Source: Flocculibacter collagenilyticus (lineage in GTDB: Bacteria; Pseudomonadota; Gammaproteobacteria; Enterobacterales; Alteromonadaceae). Taken from it: DNA of 64,000 bases. Shown in pieces: positions 37,536 through 45,919 of this stretch (positions within the stretch are counted from its first letter, which is position 1; each line of letters begins with the position of its first letter). Both the position numbers and the translations under genes were made by a program. Where the stretch lies: contig NZ_CP059888.1 of the NCBI RefSeq assembly GCF_016469335.1, positions 2,418,001-2,482,000 of the forward strand. Direction: 5' to 3'. The notes beneath the pieces were generated by a model. The model did not search any database and had not been told where the DNA came from. It worked only from the letters and a program-made list of their open reading frames with translations.

Positions 37536-39518
37536 ATGATGTTTAATAATAAAAAATATGTTGCTTTCGCTTATGCATGTTTATTGACAACAACTGCACA
37601 TTCACAAACCATCGAGCTAAATAAAATAAATGTTAACTCTGACCCCCAAACCATTAGTGTTAGCTCTTTTACTAATCCCGTTATTATTGCTGGTGTTCCA
37701 ACATATGCAGATGAAGATCCTGGAACAGTTTCAATTAACAAAATTGATAATACCTCATTTGAAATAAAATTTAAGGAATGGCCTTATTTAGACGGCGGGC
37801 ACAGTTACGAAGATATTCCATATCTAGTTCTAGAAACTGGTCGTTATACTATGCCTGATGGAAGTATTTGGGAGGTGGGAACCATAAATCAAAACCAAGG
37901 GAGTTTAGACGTATACTTCAGCGAACCATTCACGAGCAAGCCAGCTATTTTTCTATCAAACCAGACGCAAAACAACAGTTTTGCTTATGCAACAAGAGCC
38001 TCCAGCGTAACACGTCACTCTTTTAGAACAACTATTTTCGGTGAAGAAACGAGTGACACTTACCTTCCGGAAATTATTGGTTATGTAGCTATTTATCAAC
38101 CAGAAAGGGCTGGCTATATAGCTGACCATCTAGTTGGTAACATCTCTTATAGACTGAAATCAGAAATTATTAATAGCTCTGGCCTAGATACTACATTCGG
38201 CCACATAATCATGACTGAAGAAACATCATATGATAGTGAAACAAATCATATGCCAGAAGTACTTAACCTTTTAGAGGTTGAGAGTTTTGTCTTTGCACAC
38301 GACATTACACACTATGATAGGGATCCCATGACCCTTAGATATACCTCATACTACGATAACTTCCCTATAGGCAACACTAATATTGCCTTAATAGGTACTA
38401 ATAACTTAACTGCTTCAAACTATTCTGCAAGCCTTACTTATTCTTACGATAGCCCTGAAGCAGCTTTCGATGGTTATGTTTTCGGTGGCACTAAAGTTAA
38501 CGAATATGCAGATACTATGCTAAATAGAGGAACATGGATTTCATATATTGATTATCAACCTTGGCTTCAAGTGGACTTTGAGAAGTTAGCTATCGTAACA
38601 GGCTTTAGCATCATAATGAGCTCTACATATCAAGCTAGATCACCTAAAGATGTTATAATTCAAACCTCTACAGATGGCTTCTATTTTACAAATCACGAAA
38701 CATTATCTTTAACTAAAGGAGGTGGTCAATTTGAGTTGACAACGCCACTAATTACTAAACATATCAGATTAAAAGCTGTCACTGGTCACTCTACCAACCT
38801 CGTTCAAATTGATGAACTTGAATACTTTGGAAGCTATACTGAATATACAGGCCCAACTGTACCCGAGGTTGAATCTGGCACTTCATGTAAAGCATTATTA
38901 GATAATAACTCTAGCATTCCAAGCGGGATATATACACTTGACCCTGATGCTGCAGGACCTATTGAGGAATTCGAAGCATATTGCGATATGGAAAGTGATG
39001 GCGGCGGCTGGACACGCGTTGCCATATTTAATAATCGTAATGAACTAGGTTTATACACACCAACACCCGAACAAACTACTAGCGCTTTATCAAATGGATG
39101 GCATGTGTCTTTTGGTACTGTTACTGGAACAGAAATAAAAATTGGTGACATTCGACAAACTCTCCCTGTAGCCAACCAAACTTTAGCTTACAACTTAGAA
39201 TCTTCTCCTGTTAATACAGTTATAGGAAATGGCCAACTTTACAAAGATACGATATATATAAACACAGAAGTAAGAAGTACTTGCGATGGAACCGATAGCT
39301 TAGAAGATCCTGGTCCTACAAGTTTACACAAAAACGACTTTGTGAAACTTGGCATTATGAAACATGACTCTACTTTAACAGGCAGTCTATGCTACGACTA
39401 TTTTGCCTATGGTGATACTTGGGGGAGAGCTGATTCATTACTAAACTTTACTAATGGGGTAGACAATATGACAATTGGTGAATACAACAACTGGCAGAGT
39501 GTAATTTGGATCAGATAA
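37536..39518 (+). CDS. Secreted adhesin-like protein with H-lectin-like, discoidin and fibrinogen-like regions
   Basis: 660 aa from the ATG at 37536 (an adjacent ATG at 37539 is equally possible); a signal peptide ends about THAQ/THS. The N-terminal part has FTNPVIIAGVPT...FEIKFKEWPYLDGGH, a beta-sandwich block seen in many marine surface proteins, and a second similar block (DVYFSEPFTSKPAIFLS). An F5/8-type-C (discoidin) domain spans about 295-430 (AFDGYVFGG, WLQVDFEKLAIVTGFSI, KHIRLKAVTGHS). A fibrinogen-like start follows (SCKALLDNNS, PIEEFEAYCDMESDGGGWTRVA). The C-terminus is rich in Asn, Asp, Thr and Tyr. Likely binds carbohydrate or matrix; no enzyme motif. Confidence 0.8.
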   Translation: MMFNNKKYVAFAYACLLTTTAHSQTIELNKINVNSDPQTISVSSFTNPVIIAGVPTYADEDPGTVSINKIDNTSFEIKFKEWPYLDGGHSYEDIPYLVLETGRYTMPDGSIWEVGTINQNQGSLDVYFSEPFTSKPAIFLSNQTQNNSFAYATRASSVTRHSFRTTIFGEETSDTYLPEIIGYVAIYQPERAGYIADHLVGNISYRLKSEIINSSGLDTTFGHIIMTEETSYDSETNHMPEVLNLLEVESFVFAHDITHYDRDPMTLRYTSYYDNFPIGNTNIALIGTNNLTASNYSASLTYSYDSPEAAFDGYVFGGTKVNEYADTMLNRGTWISYIDYQPWLQVDFEKLAIVTGFSIIMSSTYQARSPKDVIIQTSTDGFYFTNHETLSLTKGGGQFELTTPLITKHIRLKAVTGHSTNLVQIDELEYFGSYTEYTGPTVPEVESGTSCKALLDNNSSIPSGIYTLDPDAAGPIEEFEAYCDMESDGGGWTRVAIFNNRNELGLYTPTPEQTTSALSNGWHVSFGTVTGTEIKIGDIRQTLPVANQTLAYNLESSPVNTVIGNGQLYKDTIYINTEVRSTCDGTDSLEDPGPTSLHKNDFVKLGIMKHDSTLTGSLCYDYFAYGDTWGRADSLLNFTNGVDNMTIGEYNNWQSVIWIR

Positions 39519-39540
39519 AAGTCTAAATTAAATCATCTAT

Positions 39541-39572
39541 AAAGGTAGCCAAGCAATTGAGTAGCTACCTTT
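39541..39572. terminator. Convergent bidirectional terminator
   Basis: AAAGGTAGC (39541-39549) and GCTACCTTT (39564-39572) form a perfect 9-bp stem with a 14-nt loop between the adhesin gene (ends 39518) and the sulfotransferase gene (ends 39585). Flanking A and T runs favour termination on both strands. Confidence 0.7.
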
Positions 39573-39584
39573 GAATATGCTAGT

Positions 39585-40577
39585 TTAAAACTTCCCATCA
39601 ATAGATAATTGGTAAAGGTGCTTCGGATTAAAGCCATGAGTGGCAACATCGTACAAATGGGCTAGAACCTTTTGCGTTTGCATTGGGTGGGCACGCATAT
39701 CCGGCATACCGTCTGTACTATTGTCCCAAATTAAACAGCTCACATCAGACACAACGCCTTCGCCAACTTTATCTAATTCAGGAATTTTTGGTGCAGCAGC
39801 AACATGCTCATATAAAAGGTAATCATCTGCATTTAATGCTTTTACTTTACCTTTTAAAGTGTCAAGTTCAGTCACAGCAGTGTTAAACTCCGTCATATCA
39901 GACTTTTTCAGTGTATTTACCACAACATTTGGCAATGAATAACGCGATAAAAACGATTCCATCATAGGTATAACATCGTCTACTGTGGAGTAAACCGTAA
40001 AATTTTGCTTTAAGTTATCAATAACTACCTGCGCATCATGATACTCATGATCCTGTGATTCGTATAGATAAGCTTTGGGGTGTAACTGTTTACACATAGT
40101 ATTTGTATTTTCACTGCGCGAAAAATATTCAACAAAGCCGACTTCACTAACTTCTTGACTAGACTTTTTGCACTCTGAAATATAGCGTGACACTAAAAGC
40201 TCAAAAGGCTCTCTAATAATGGTGTACAGTTCACATGGAATTCTATCCATGAGTTTGTGCGAGCCGTAAGGCAATACTCCGCTATACATAATAAATGGTT
40301 GATTATGCAACGCTAAGCTCTCTAATTGTGCCATGCCAGCTACACGCATAACTTTTGGTAGCGTTACTTTTTTCTCCTGTTCCTTTTCAAGAACAATTTC
40401 CATACCTAATACAGCCGAGCTGACTGAAATTTCGAATGTGGTACCTGCACACCTAGGAATATGATAAAAAAATGCAGGCTTGGAAGGAGAACTCCCTTTA
40501 CATTTATGACTTGAGATGAATCGCATATCTGGATTTATTTTTTCTGCCAACTCATTGACTATGATTTTTTCAGCCAA
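39585..40577 (-). CDS. Sulfotransferase family protein
   Basis: 330 aa. FFYHIPRCAGTTFEISV is a 5'-phosphosulfate-binding loop of the Sulfotransfer_2/heparan-sulfate 2-O-sulfotransferase class, and YTIIREPFELLVSRYISECK is the 3'-phosphate-binding motif, so PAPS-dependent transfer of sulfate to a hydroxyl of a glycan is expected. No signal peptide or membrane segment. It is the last gene of a minus-strand run beginning with maf and follows the methyltransferase at 52 bp. This context suggests action on a flagellin glycan, which is inference. Confidence 0.82.
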   Translation of the reverse strand: MAEKIIVNELAEKINPDMRFISSHKCKGSSPSKPAFFYHIPRCAGTTFEISVSSAVLGMEIVLEKEQEKKVTLPKVMRVAGMAQLESLALHNQPFIMYSGVLPYGSHKLMDRIPCELYTIIREPFELLVSRYISECKKSSQEVSEVGFVEYFSRSENTNTMCKQLHPKAYLYESQDHEYHDAQVVIDNLKQNFTVYSTVDDVIPMMESFLSRYSLPNVVVNTLKKSDMTEFNTAVTELDTLKGKVKALNADDYLLYEHVAAAPKIPELDKVGEGVVSDVSCLIWDNSTDGMPDMRAHPMQTQKVLAHLYDVATHGFNPKHLYQLSIDGKF

Positions 40578-40629
40578 ATTTCCACCTATAATGTTATTTG
40601 AACTTTATACTTATTTACTTTTATAAAAA

Positions 40630-41289
40630 CTAAAATGCTGGCTTATCTGGATAAGCATTTTCAATACTTTTGTACAGCAAATTAATACTTATACGTTCAT
40701 CCGGTTGTACCCTCAAAGCTAATCCACTGTGACTAGTAATATTTGACGATAATAGTGTATAGGCAGGGTTCCAACTAAATAATTTGCTGTAATCCATTTT
40801 ATAGCTGTATATATTATCGCAATGTGAATATTTATTTTTATATGCAAAGGGTGTGTGAAAATCTTGAATGACGACATATCCACCATCCTTCAGCACTCTA
40901 TCGACCTCAGCTGCAATACGAAATAAGTCTTTTCGATCACAAAGGTACAAACAAAAACCAATTATTACTAAATCGAATTGCTCATCATTAAAGGCTAGCT
41001 TATCAGCAGATCCTACTTGTAAATCAATCGTAGGGTAATTAACTTTACCCGCGTTAATTGCTTCTGTAGAAACATCAATTCCGCTACATGTGGTATTAAA
41101 TTTTTTATTAAAAATACTTAATCTTCGTCCGTCACTACAGCCAATTTCAAGCACATGCTCAGGAGAAATCTCCTGAGCAGCTATAAATTCTGCAATAAGA
41201 TCTTGGTCATCAGCTAGCTTTTCAAAACTAGCCTTATTTCTCTGGTACCAAGCATCTCCTTCAGATGCTAAAAATATTTCTTTTTGCAT
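40630..41289 (-). CDS. Class I SAM-dependent methyltransferase
   Basis: 219 aa. Motif I HVLEIGCSDGRRLSIF, then SGIDVSTEAINAG (acidic end of beta2), FDLVIIGFCLYLCD and VLKDGGYVVIQDFHTPF give a complete Methyltransf_11 fold. The C-terminal half carries KNKYSHCDNIYSYKMDYSKLF, a pattern met in methyltransferases of glycan and flagellin-modification loci. Lies between the sulfotransferase and maf genes at 43-53 bp spacing and is probably co-transcribed. Substrate not known. Confidence 0.86.
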   Translation of the reverse strand: MQKEIFLASEGDAWYQRNKASFEKLADDQDLIAEFIAAQEISPEHVLEIGCSDGRRLSIFNKKFNTTCSGIDVSTEAINAGKVNYPTIDLQVGSADKLAFNDEQFDLVIIGFCLYLCDRKDLFRIAAEVDRVLKDGGYVVIQDFHTPFAYKNKYSHCDNIYSYKMDYSKLFSWNPAYTLLSSNITSHSGLALRVQPDERISINLLYKSIENAYPDKPAF

Positions 41290-41331
41290 TATTTCCCCTT
41301 AGTGCATGTTCACCTGATTAAGAGGCGCCAA

Positions 41332-43395
41332 TTAATCAGACTTTGTTTCGTCTGTTGATCGTTCAATATTAAATGCGTCTTCTGGCAATTCTTTGAAAGG
41401 ACCAAACTGATTAATAAACATTTCTTTTAATTCAGTCATATAAGCCATGTACACTTTTAAGGCAGCTTTAATAAAAATGCGTCGTTCTTGCTCTGTTTTA
41501 ATACAGTAAATTAACCCCAAAATACAGGTCTGCATATAAGTCATACTGCCCTTAAGCAAACGTAGAGTAAAAATCTCTTTAGTTCCATTATAACTAAAGA
41601 GCTTTTTATGCTGCTCTGACAAAATGTCGATAATCTGATTGGAATCAAAGTCTGCTTCCATATAACGTTTATCGAATAAGTCATCAAACATTTTCACAGA
41701 AAATGCGCCCCGTATTGCAAGCGACTCGTTCCATTTTTCAATATCGAACGGGTTTTCCACACACATTGATTTCAGCTCGTCTTTTATTGCAGCCTTATCC
41801 AGTACATTCTCTAAAACAATCTCCTCAGCGTGCAAAGGTTCTGCTCCATTAATTTTTGCACCATCTGAACAGTTAAAAACCTGTTTCTCTTCTCTAAGAT
41901 GATTACGTAACCTAAACTCAATGGCTGAACGAGCCCAATCAAACGTATGATTACTGTAAACTTTGTCCTCTCCAAAGTTTGCATCACGTGTTACGGATGT
42001 ATCAAAATCTTCGAACAAGTCTTTAAACTTAGAGTAATACCCTGTGTTTTTAGAGTGATGCTTTGACGGGTCTTTATAGCCCATATCTGCACCAAAAAAG
42101 TAAGTATCACCACAGCCGATATAATCACTAAAGCCATAGGCACCATTAACTACTGTAGGATTTGTAGAGTATATTTGTGCGATTTTTAATTCATCACCAT
42201 ACGTAACCCTTAGTAGATCAGTCCCCCCATCATTCGGCTTTAGAAAAATAATGTTGTCACCAAATACATCTATTGCTTTTGGAAAAACGGTTTGCATTGC
42301 GACCATTGTGATTTTTGATAGATATTCCTTATCATCTATCAGCTTCAACCAATCGTAAACAGGCTCTGTGCGCTCAATTTCAATATGATAGTCAGGAACA
42401 ATACCGGCCTTGTGTAACGCAGCAAGAGAAGAGCCGCAAGAAAAAACTATCGCTTTATCTTGATTTTCTTTTATAAAATCGATGTCATTATCTAGCGATG
42501 GGCCGGCGCCACATATAAAAACAGGAATATCATCACCCAATTTAAGTGTTGCTCCTTCCTGTATATAGTTACGCTTTGCCTTAATGTTTTGAGAAGTATG
42601 ACTAAGCGAAATAAATTCATCTTCGGTAAATCCAAAACCCCCATATACATAAGAAAGATTCTTAAAATATCTACCTAATGCATCATCCGTTTTTTCACTA
42701 TCATAGTGCTTATATATAGGTAAAATCCCAGCTTTGAACTGTCCAAACTTATGCAATAACTTTAAAAAACCATCAATATATTTATCAACATTCGGGTTTA
42801 CTAGAATCGTGACGCTACCTCCACTTTCTTGGAAGTGGCTAACGAAACTTTCATAATCGAATGTATGCATTGATGCAAAAAAGATATCCTCATTAGGCTC
42901 ATATAAGTACAGATGATCAATGTTCACTCGCATTAATTCAGTAAGGTGATAACCCAGCCCCACACCAATAAGAGACATAAAAGGATAACGTCCTACATGC
43001 TCAAACTCACCGTCTGAAGATGTAATCATATGAGCTCGGCCTAATACTGCAACCTCACGCAAATAGTTCATATGAATAAAACCTAAAGGGTTCTGCTCAT
43101 CAACTTGTTCGGTGGTCAAAGCAGGCAAACGATAAAGGCTGCGTACGGGCTGCTCTAAAAAATCTTTTGCTTGTTGTAAACTCACCTCTTTGGGGTCTTC
43201 GCTATACACCCAGCCAGTGGGTCCACCAATATTCAAGGCTCCGCTTTCATCTAGCTCTAACCCAAATTTTTCAGGTCGATAATCTTTAAATTTTTCATAA
43301 AAATGAGGAAACTGATCTTTAAAGAAAATAAGGTTTTTCTGAAAGGTAATAGTGAGAATATTCCTTAGAATATTCTTATTTACTTCGTTACTCAT
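41332..43395 (-). CDS. Motility-associated factor glycosyltransferase (Maf, DUF115)
   Basis: 687 aa. The N-terminal region (GVGLGYHLTELMRVN...LYLYEPNEDIFFAS) and the central Rossmann-like DUF115 domain (PVFICGAGPSLDNDIDFIKEN, FSCGSSLAALHKAGIVPDYHIEIE, FGADMGYKDPSKHHSK) define Maf/MptE-like proteins. In Campylobacter, Aeromonas and Shewanella, Maf transfers nonulosonic acids (pseudaminic or legionaminic type) to flagellin before export. Located downstream of fliD-flaG-flagellins; no sugar-biosynthesis (pse/neu) genes are in the window, so the donor must be made elsewhere. Confidence 0.9.
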   Translation of the reverse strand: MSNEVNKNILRNILTITFQKNLIFFKDQFPHFYEKFKDYRPEKFGLELDESGALNIGGPTGWVYSEDPKEVSLQQAKDFLEQPVRSLYRLPALTTEQVDEQNPLGFIHMNYLREVAVLGRAHMITSSDGEFEHVGRYPFMSLIGVGLGYHLTELMRVNIDHLYLYEPNEDIFFASMHTFDYESFVSHFQESGGSVTILVNPNVDKYIDGFLKLLHKFGQFKAGILPIYKHYDSEKTDDALGRYFKNLSYVYGGFGFTEDEFISLSHTSQNIKAKRNYIQEGATLKLGDDIPVFICGAGPSLDNDIDFIKENQDKAIVFSCGSSLAALHKAGIVPDYHIEIERTEPVYDWLKLIDDKEYLSKITMVAMQTVFPKAIDVFGDNIIFLKPNDGGTDLLRVTYGDELKIAQIYSTNPTVVNGAYGFSDYIGCGDTYFFGADMGYKDPSKHHSKNTGYYSKFKDLFEDFDTSVTRDANFGEDKVYSNHTFDWARSAIEFRLRNHLREEKQVFNCSDGAKINGAEPLHAEEIVLENVLDKAAIKDELKSMCVENPFDIEKWNESLAIRGAFSVKMFDDLFDKRYMEADFDSNQIIDILSEQHKKLFSYNGTKEIFTLRLLKGSMTYMQTCILGLIYCIKTEQERRIFIKAALKVYMAYMTELKEMFINQFGPFKELPEDAFNIERSTDETKSD

Positions 43396-43636
43396 TTAAG
43401 CTCCCACATTGTTTAAATCAACAATGGTTATAATTATTTTAAATATAGATCAATTTGTTACACAACCAATACTTTCATGCAAGTCTTCCACCTAAAATAT
43501 AGGGCAAAAAAGTGACATACGGAAATGTTGAGTAAAATTCTTGCAAAATTACGCTTCATATTGGCAGTAATCACTAATTATTTTAAAAGCAAAAATCACG
43601 CCAGAAATAACTCTAGTTTTGGTAACAAAGAGAGAA

Positions 43637-43661
43637 TTGACGAGTATAGCTTACTCGTCAA
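43637..43661 (-). terminator. Hairpin downstream of fliD
   Basis: TTGACGAGTA (43637-43646) and TACTCGTCAA (43652-43661) form a perfect 10-bp stem with a 5-nt loop, 26 bp after the fliD stop. The exit on the minus strand is only moderately T-rich. It would separate flaG-fliD from maf. Confidence 0.55.
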
Positions 43662-43686
43662 ATATTATAGAAAAGAGGTTATTGAT

Positions 43687-45408
43687 TTATTTTTTAGAGC
43701 TAACACCTGCAAGCGCATCTAACTGGGCCTTTAGATAGTCACCCGTTGAATTAAGTTGAGCGACGAGTAAGTCCATTGAGCTAAATTGCTGTAATAAGCG
43801 CTGCTCATACTTAATCATTTTTTGGTCAAAAGATGTTTTTTCTTCATCTAAACGCTTAATTGAATTGTTTATCGAGTCGGTTTTAGTATCTAAGATACCT
43901 TCCGTGGTTTCATAATCATTAACGATACTGTGTAAACTCTTACCTAGGCCATTTTCTCCAGCAAACAACTCACCAAATTTGTCAAAATTTGCCGATATTT
44001 GATTATCTAACTTTTCTTGATCAAGCTTTAATGAACCGTCTTTTTGCGTTTCAATACCGAGCATTGAAAGTGAGAGAAATTGCTGAGGAGCGACTTCTAC
44101 AGATTCACTTAGCCGATTTCTAAAATGACTCATCATAGTTCGAAGGGTGCTATCACCTACAAGTGGGCCTGCACTGTCAACCTGACCAGTTGAAACCGTC
44201 AACTCATTGACAACATCCACCACCCCGTTAAATTTTTCAACAAACTCGACCAGCTTTTCTTTTATTGTTTCTTCGTCTAGCTCTACTTTTATTGCATCAG
44301 ATTCACCCGCATCGTGAACCTTAGTTGCAACAATTTCGACACCTTTTATCGCGTCAGCAAAAACATTTGATGAGCTTGTCACCGCAATACCACCGTTAAT
44401 GGTGATTTGTGCATTTGATGCAGCTTGGTTCTCAGAATAATTAGTTGGAGAATAATCATGCGCTAAACGTGACAAACCATTACCGTCAGTAATATCACCG
44501 TCGTCATCCGTATCAATCGTCATTGAGATTTGGTGATCACCATAGGCTTTGCCAGTGTCCAATACCAATTTAAAACCACCAACCCCATCATCTTCTAAAC
44601 TAGCCGTTACATCTAAGCCAGATGCATTAATCTTGTCACGCATATCTTCAATGGTATCAGTGGCTGTCACGGCAATCGCAGCACTATCACTACCCACGTT
44701 CAACGTAATTTGACCGTTAGAGTTCATCGTTTCGCCAGCTGTAAAGCCTGTTTGCACCGTTGTTTGAGTAGATGAGAAGCCTAAACGCGATAAGCCTGCA
44801 CCATCATGATTAAGTCCATCATCATCAGCAATGACTATTTGCATTACACTATCATCGCCAAATTTTTCAGAATTAAATACTAAATGAGTACCATTGTCAC
44901 CAGTAACCATTGTAGCGGTAATGCCCAACTTAGCAGTTTCTGATGCCTCATTAATTTTCGACTGAATCTCGGCTAAGGTGTCAGTATCAGATATTGAAAG
45001 GGTGACATTATCACCGTTCGCATAACCAATCGTAATATCGCCTTTTCCAAAAGCGACTGATGGGTCGAATGCTTGGGTAGTAATTTTTTGTGACTTTGCA
45101 ATTCTATCCACTCTTACATCATAATCTGCTGGCAGGGCCGCAGAACCTGCTGTAGCAGTAAAATTTGTAGAATCTGAAGTTACTTTACGCTTGCTAAAAG
45201 TCGTCGACAATTTTAAATCAAACAGATTCGCTTCTAAGTCCGAAGTTGCGCTCTTAAGCTTGCCAATGCCAGAAATTTGCTCGGTGAATTTGACTTGGCT
45301 AGCTTCATAACGATCGTCAAACCCTTTACGCTCAGCCTCAACCAGCTGCGTAACAGTTCCACTTACGTCGAACCCAGTGCCAACACCGGGAGAAGATAAA
45401 GAAGCCAT
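43687..45408 (-). CDS. fliD: Flagellar filament capping protein FliD (HAP2)
   Basis: 573 aa. The N-terminal GVGTGFDVSGTVTQLVEAERK and the C-terminal heptad region (NSIKRLDEEKTSFDQKMIKYEQRLLQQFSSMDLLVAQLNST) match FliD. The middle has two similar flagellin-hook IN-type repeats of about 100 residues (DTLAEIQSKINEAS...GLSRLGF and DTIEDMRDKINAS...GLSRLAH), longer than in the E. coli protein (about 470 aa). FliD caps the growing filament and folds flagellin subunits. 15 bp after flaG; no fliS follows, unlike in many relatives. Confidence 0.96.
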   Translation of the reverse strand: MASLSSPGVGTGFDVSGTVTQLVEAERKGFDDRYEASQVKFTEQISGIGKLKSATSDLEANLFDLKLSTTFSKRKVTSDSTNFTATAGSAALPADYDVRVDRIAKSQKITTQAFDPSVAFGKGDITIGYANGDNVTLSISDTDTLAEIQSKINEASETAKLGITATMVTGDNGTHLVFNSEKFGDDSVMQIVIADDDGLNHDGAGLSRLGFSSTQTTVQTGFTAGETMNSNGQITLNVGSDSAAIAVTATDTIEDMRDKINASGLDVTASLEDDGVGGFKLVLDTGKAYGDHQISMTIDTDDDGDITDGNGLSRLAHDYSPTNYSENQAASNAQITINGGIAVTSSSNVFADAIKGVEIVATKVHDAGESDAIKVELDEETIKEKLVEFVEKFNGVVDVVNELTVSTGQVDSAGPLVGDSTLRTMMSHFRNRLSESVEVAPQQFLSLSMLGIETQKDGSLKLDQEKLDNQISANFDKFGELFAGENGLGKSLHSIVNDYETTEGILDTKTDSINNSIKRLDEEKTSFDQKMIKYEQRLLQQFSSMDLLVAQLNSTGDYLKAQLDALAGVSSKK

Positions 45409-45423
45409 AGTTCACCTCGCTTG

Positions 45424-45840
45424 TTAAATACTCGTATCTAAAAACTTACCTGTAGCATTAGATAAGTTATTAACTACGCGTAATACTTCTTCAGATGGTA
45501 TCTGGCGAATTAGTTCACCTGAATTTTTATCAACAACCTTAATAATGTCTCTGCCAGATTCTTCATCAACAACAAAATTAAGAGATTTATTTAAACTACC
45601 CACAAACTCCTGCAATTGTTGAGCCACAACTTCTAACTTTTCAGGTTCAATCAATGATTTATCAGTAGATTGACTCTGGCTAACGTCTTGTTGTTTCGCT
45701 GACTTAATATCACTTACCTTATTAGCTTTATCAGCTTCTTGAGCACTGACCGAAGTCTTAGCTTGTGAAGCATCCTTTGAGCTATTAAGGTCTGTTGATA
45801 ACTCCCTATTTTCATTAAATTTTAAAGTGTCTATGTTCAT
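45424..45840 (-). CDS. flaG: FlaG family protein
   Basis: 138 aa. The N-terminal half is Ser/Asp/Lys/Gln-rich and unstructured; the C-terminal half carries LQEFVGSLNKSLNFVVDEESGRDIIKVVDKNSGELIRQIPSEEVLRVVNNL, the FlaG signature. FlaG influences filament length in polar-flagellated bacteria. Between the sigma28 flagellin and fliD; the leader of its transcript overlaps the flagellin terminator. Confidence 0.93.
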   Translation of the reverse strand: MNIDTLKFNENRELSTDLNSSKDASQAKTSVSAQEADKANKVSDIKSAKQQDVSQSQSTDKSLIEPEKLEVVAQQLQEFVGSLNKSLNFVVDEESGRDIIKVVDKNSGELIRQIPSEEVLRVVNNLSNATGKFLDTSI

Positions 45841-45865
45841 AACGCCTCCGACAATTTAAACGGCA

Positions 45866-45890
45866 AAAGGGACCTACAAAGAGTCCCTTT
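45866..45890 (-). terminator. Terminator of the sigma28-dependent flagellin gene
   Basis: AAAGGGAC (45866-45873) and GTCCCTTT (45883-45890) form a perfect 8-bp stem; on the minus strand the stem ends in a T4 run. It lies 30 bp beyond the flagellin stop codon, just upstream of flaG. Confidence 0.7.
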
Positions 45891-45919
45891 AATTGCCAAT
45901 TGTTTTTTCGCTTTCCTTG

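Noticed and set aside
43525-43722. 65-aa plus-strand ORF in the gap between maf and fliD, beginning MLSKILAKLRF
   Set aside because: Weak ribosome-binding context, runs through the fliD terminator hairpin, and its end overlaps the fliD coding region on the other strand. No recognisable family.
45857-45883. Sigma28-like -10 box (GCCGTTTA) upstream of flaG
   Set aside because: No acceptable -35 box at the right spacing, and it overlaps the flagellin terminator.
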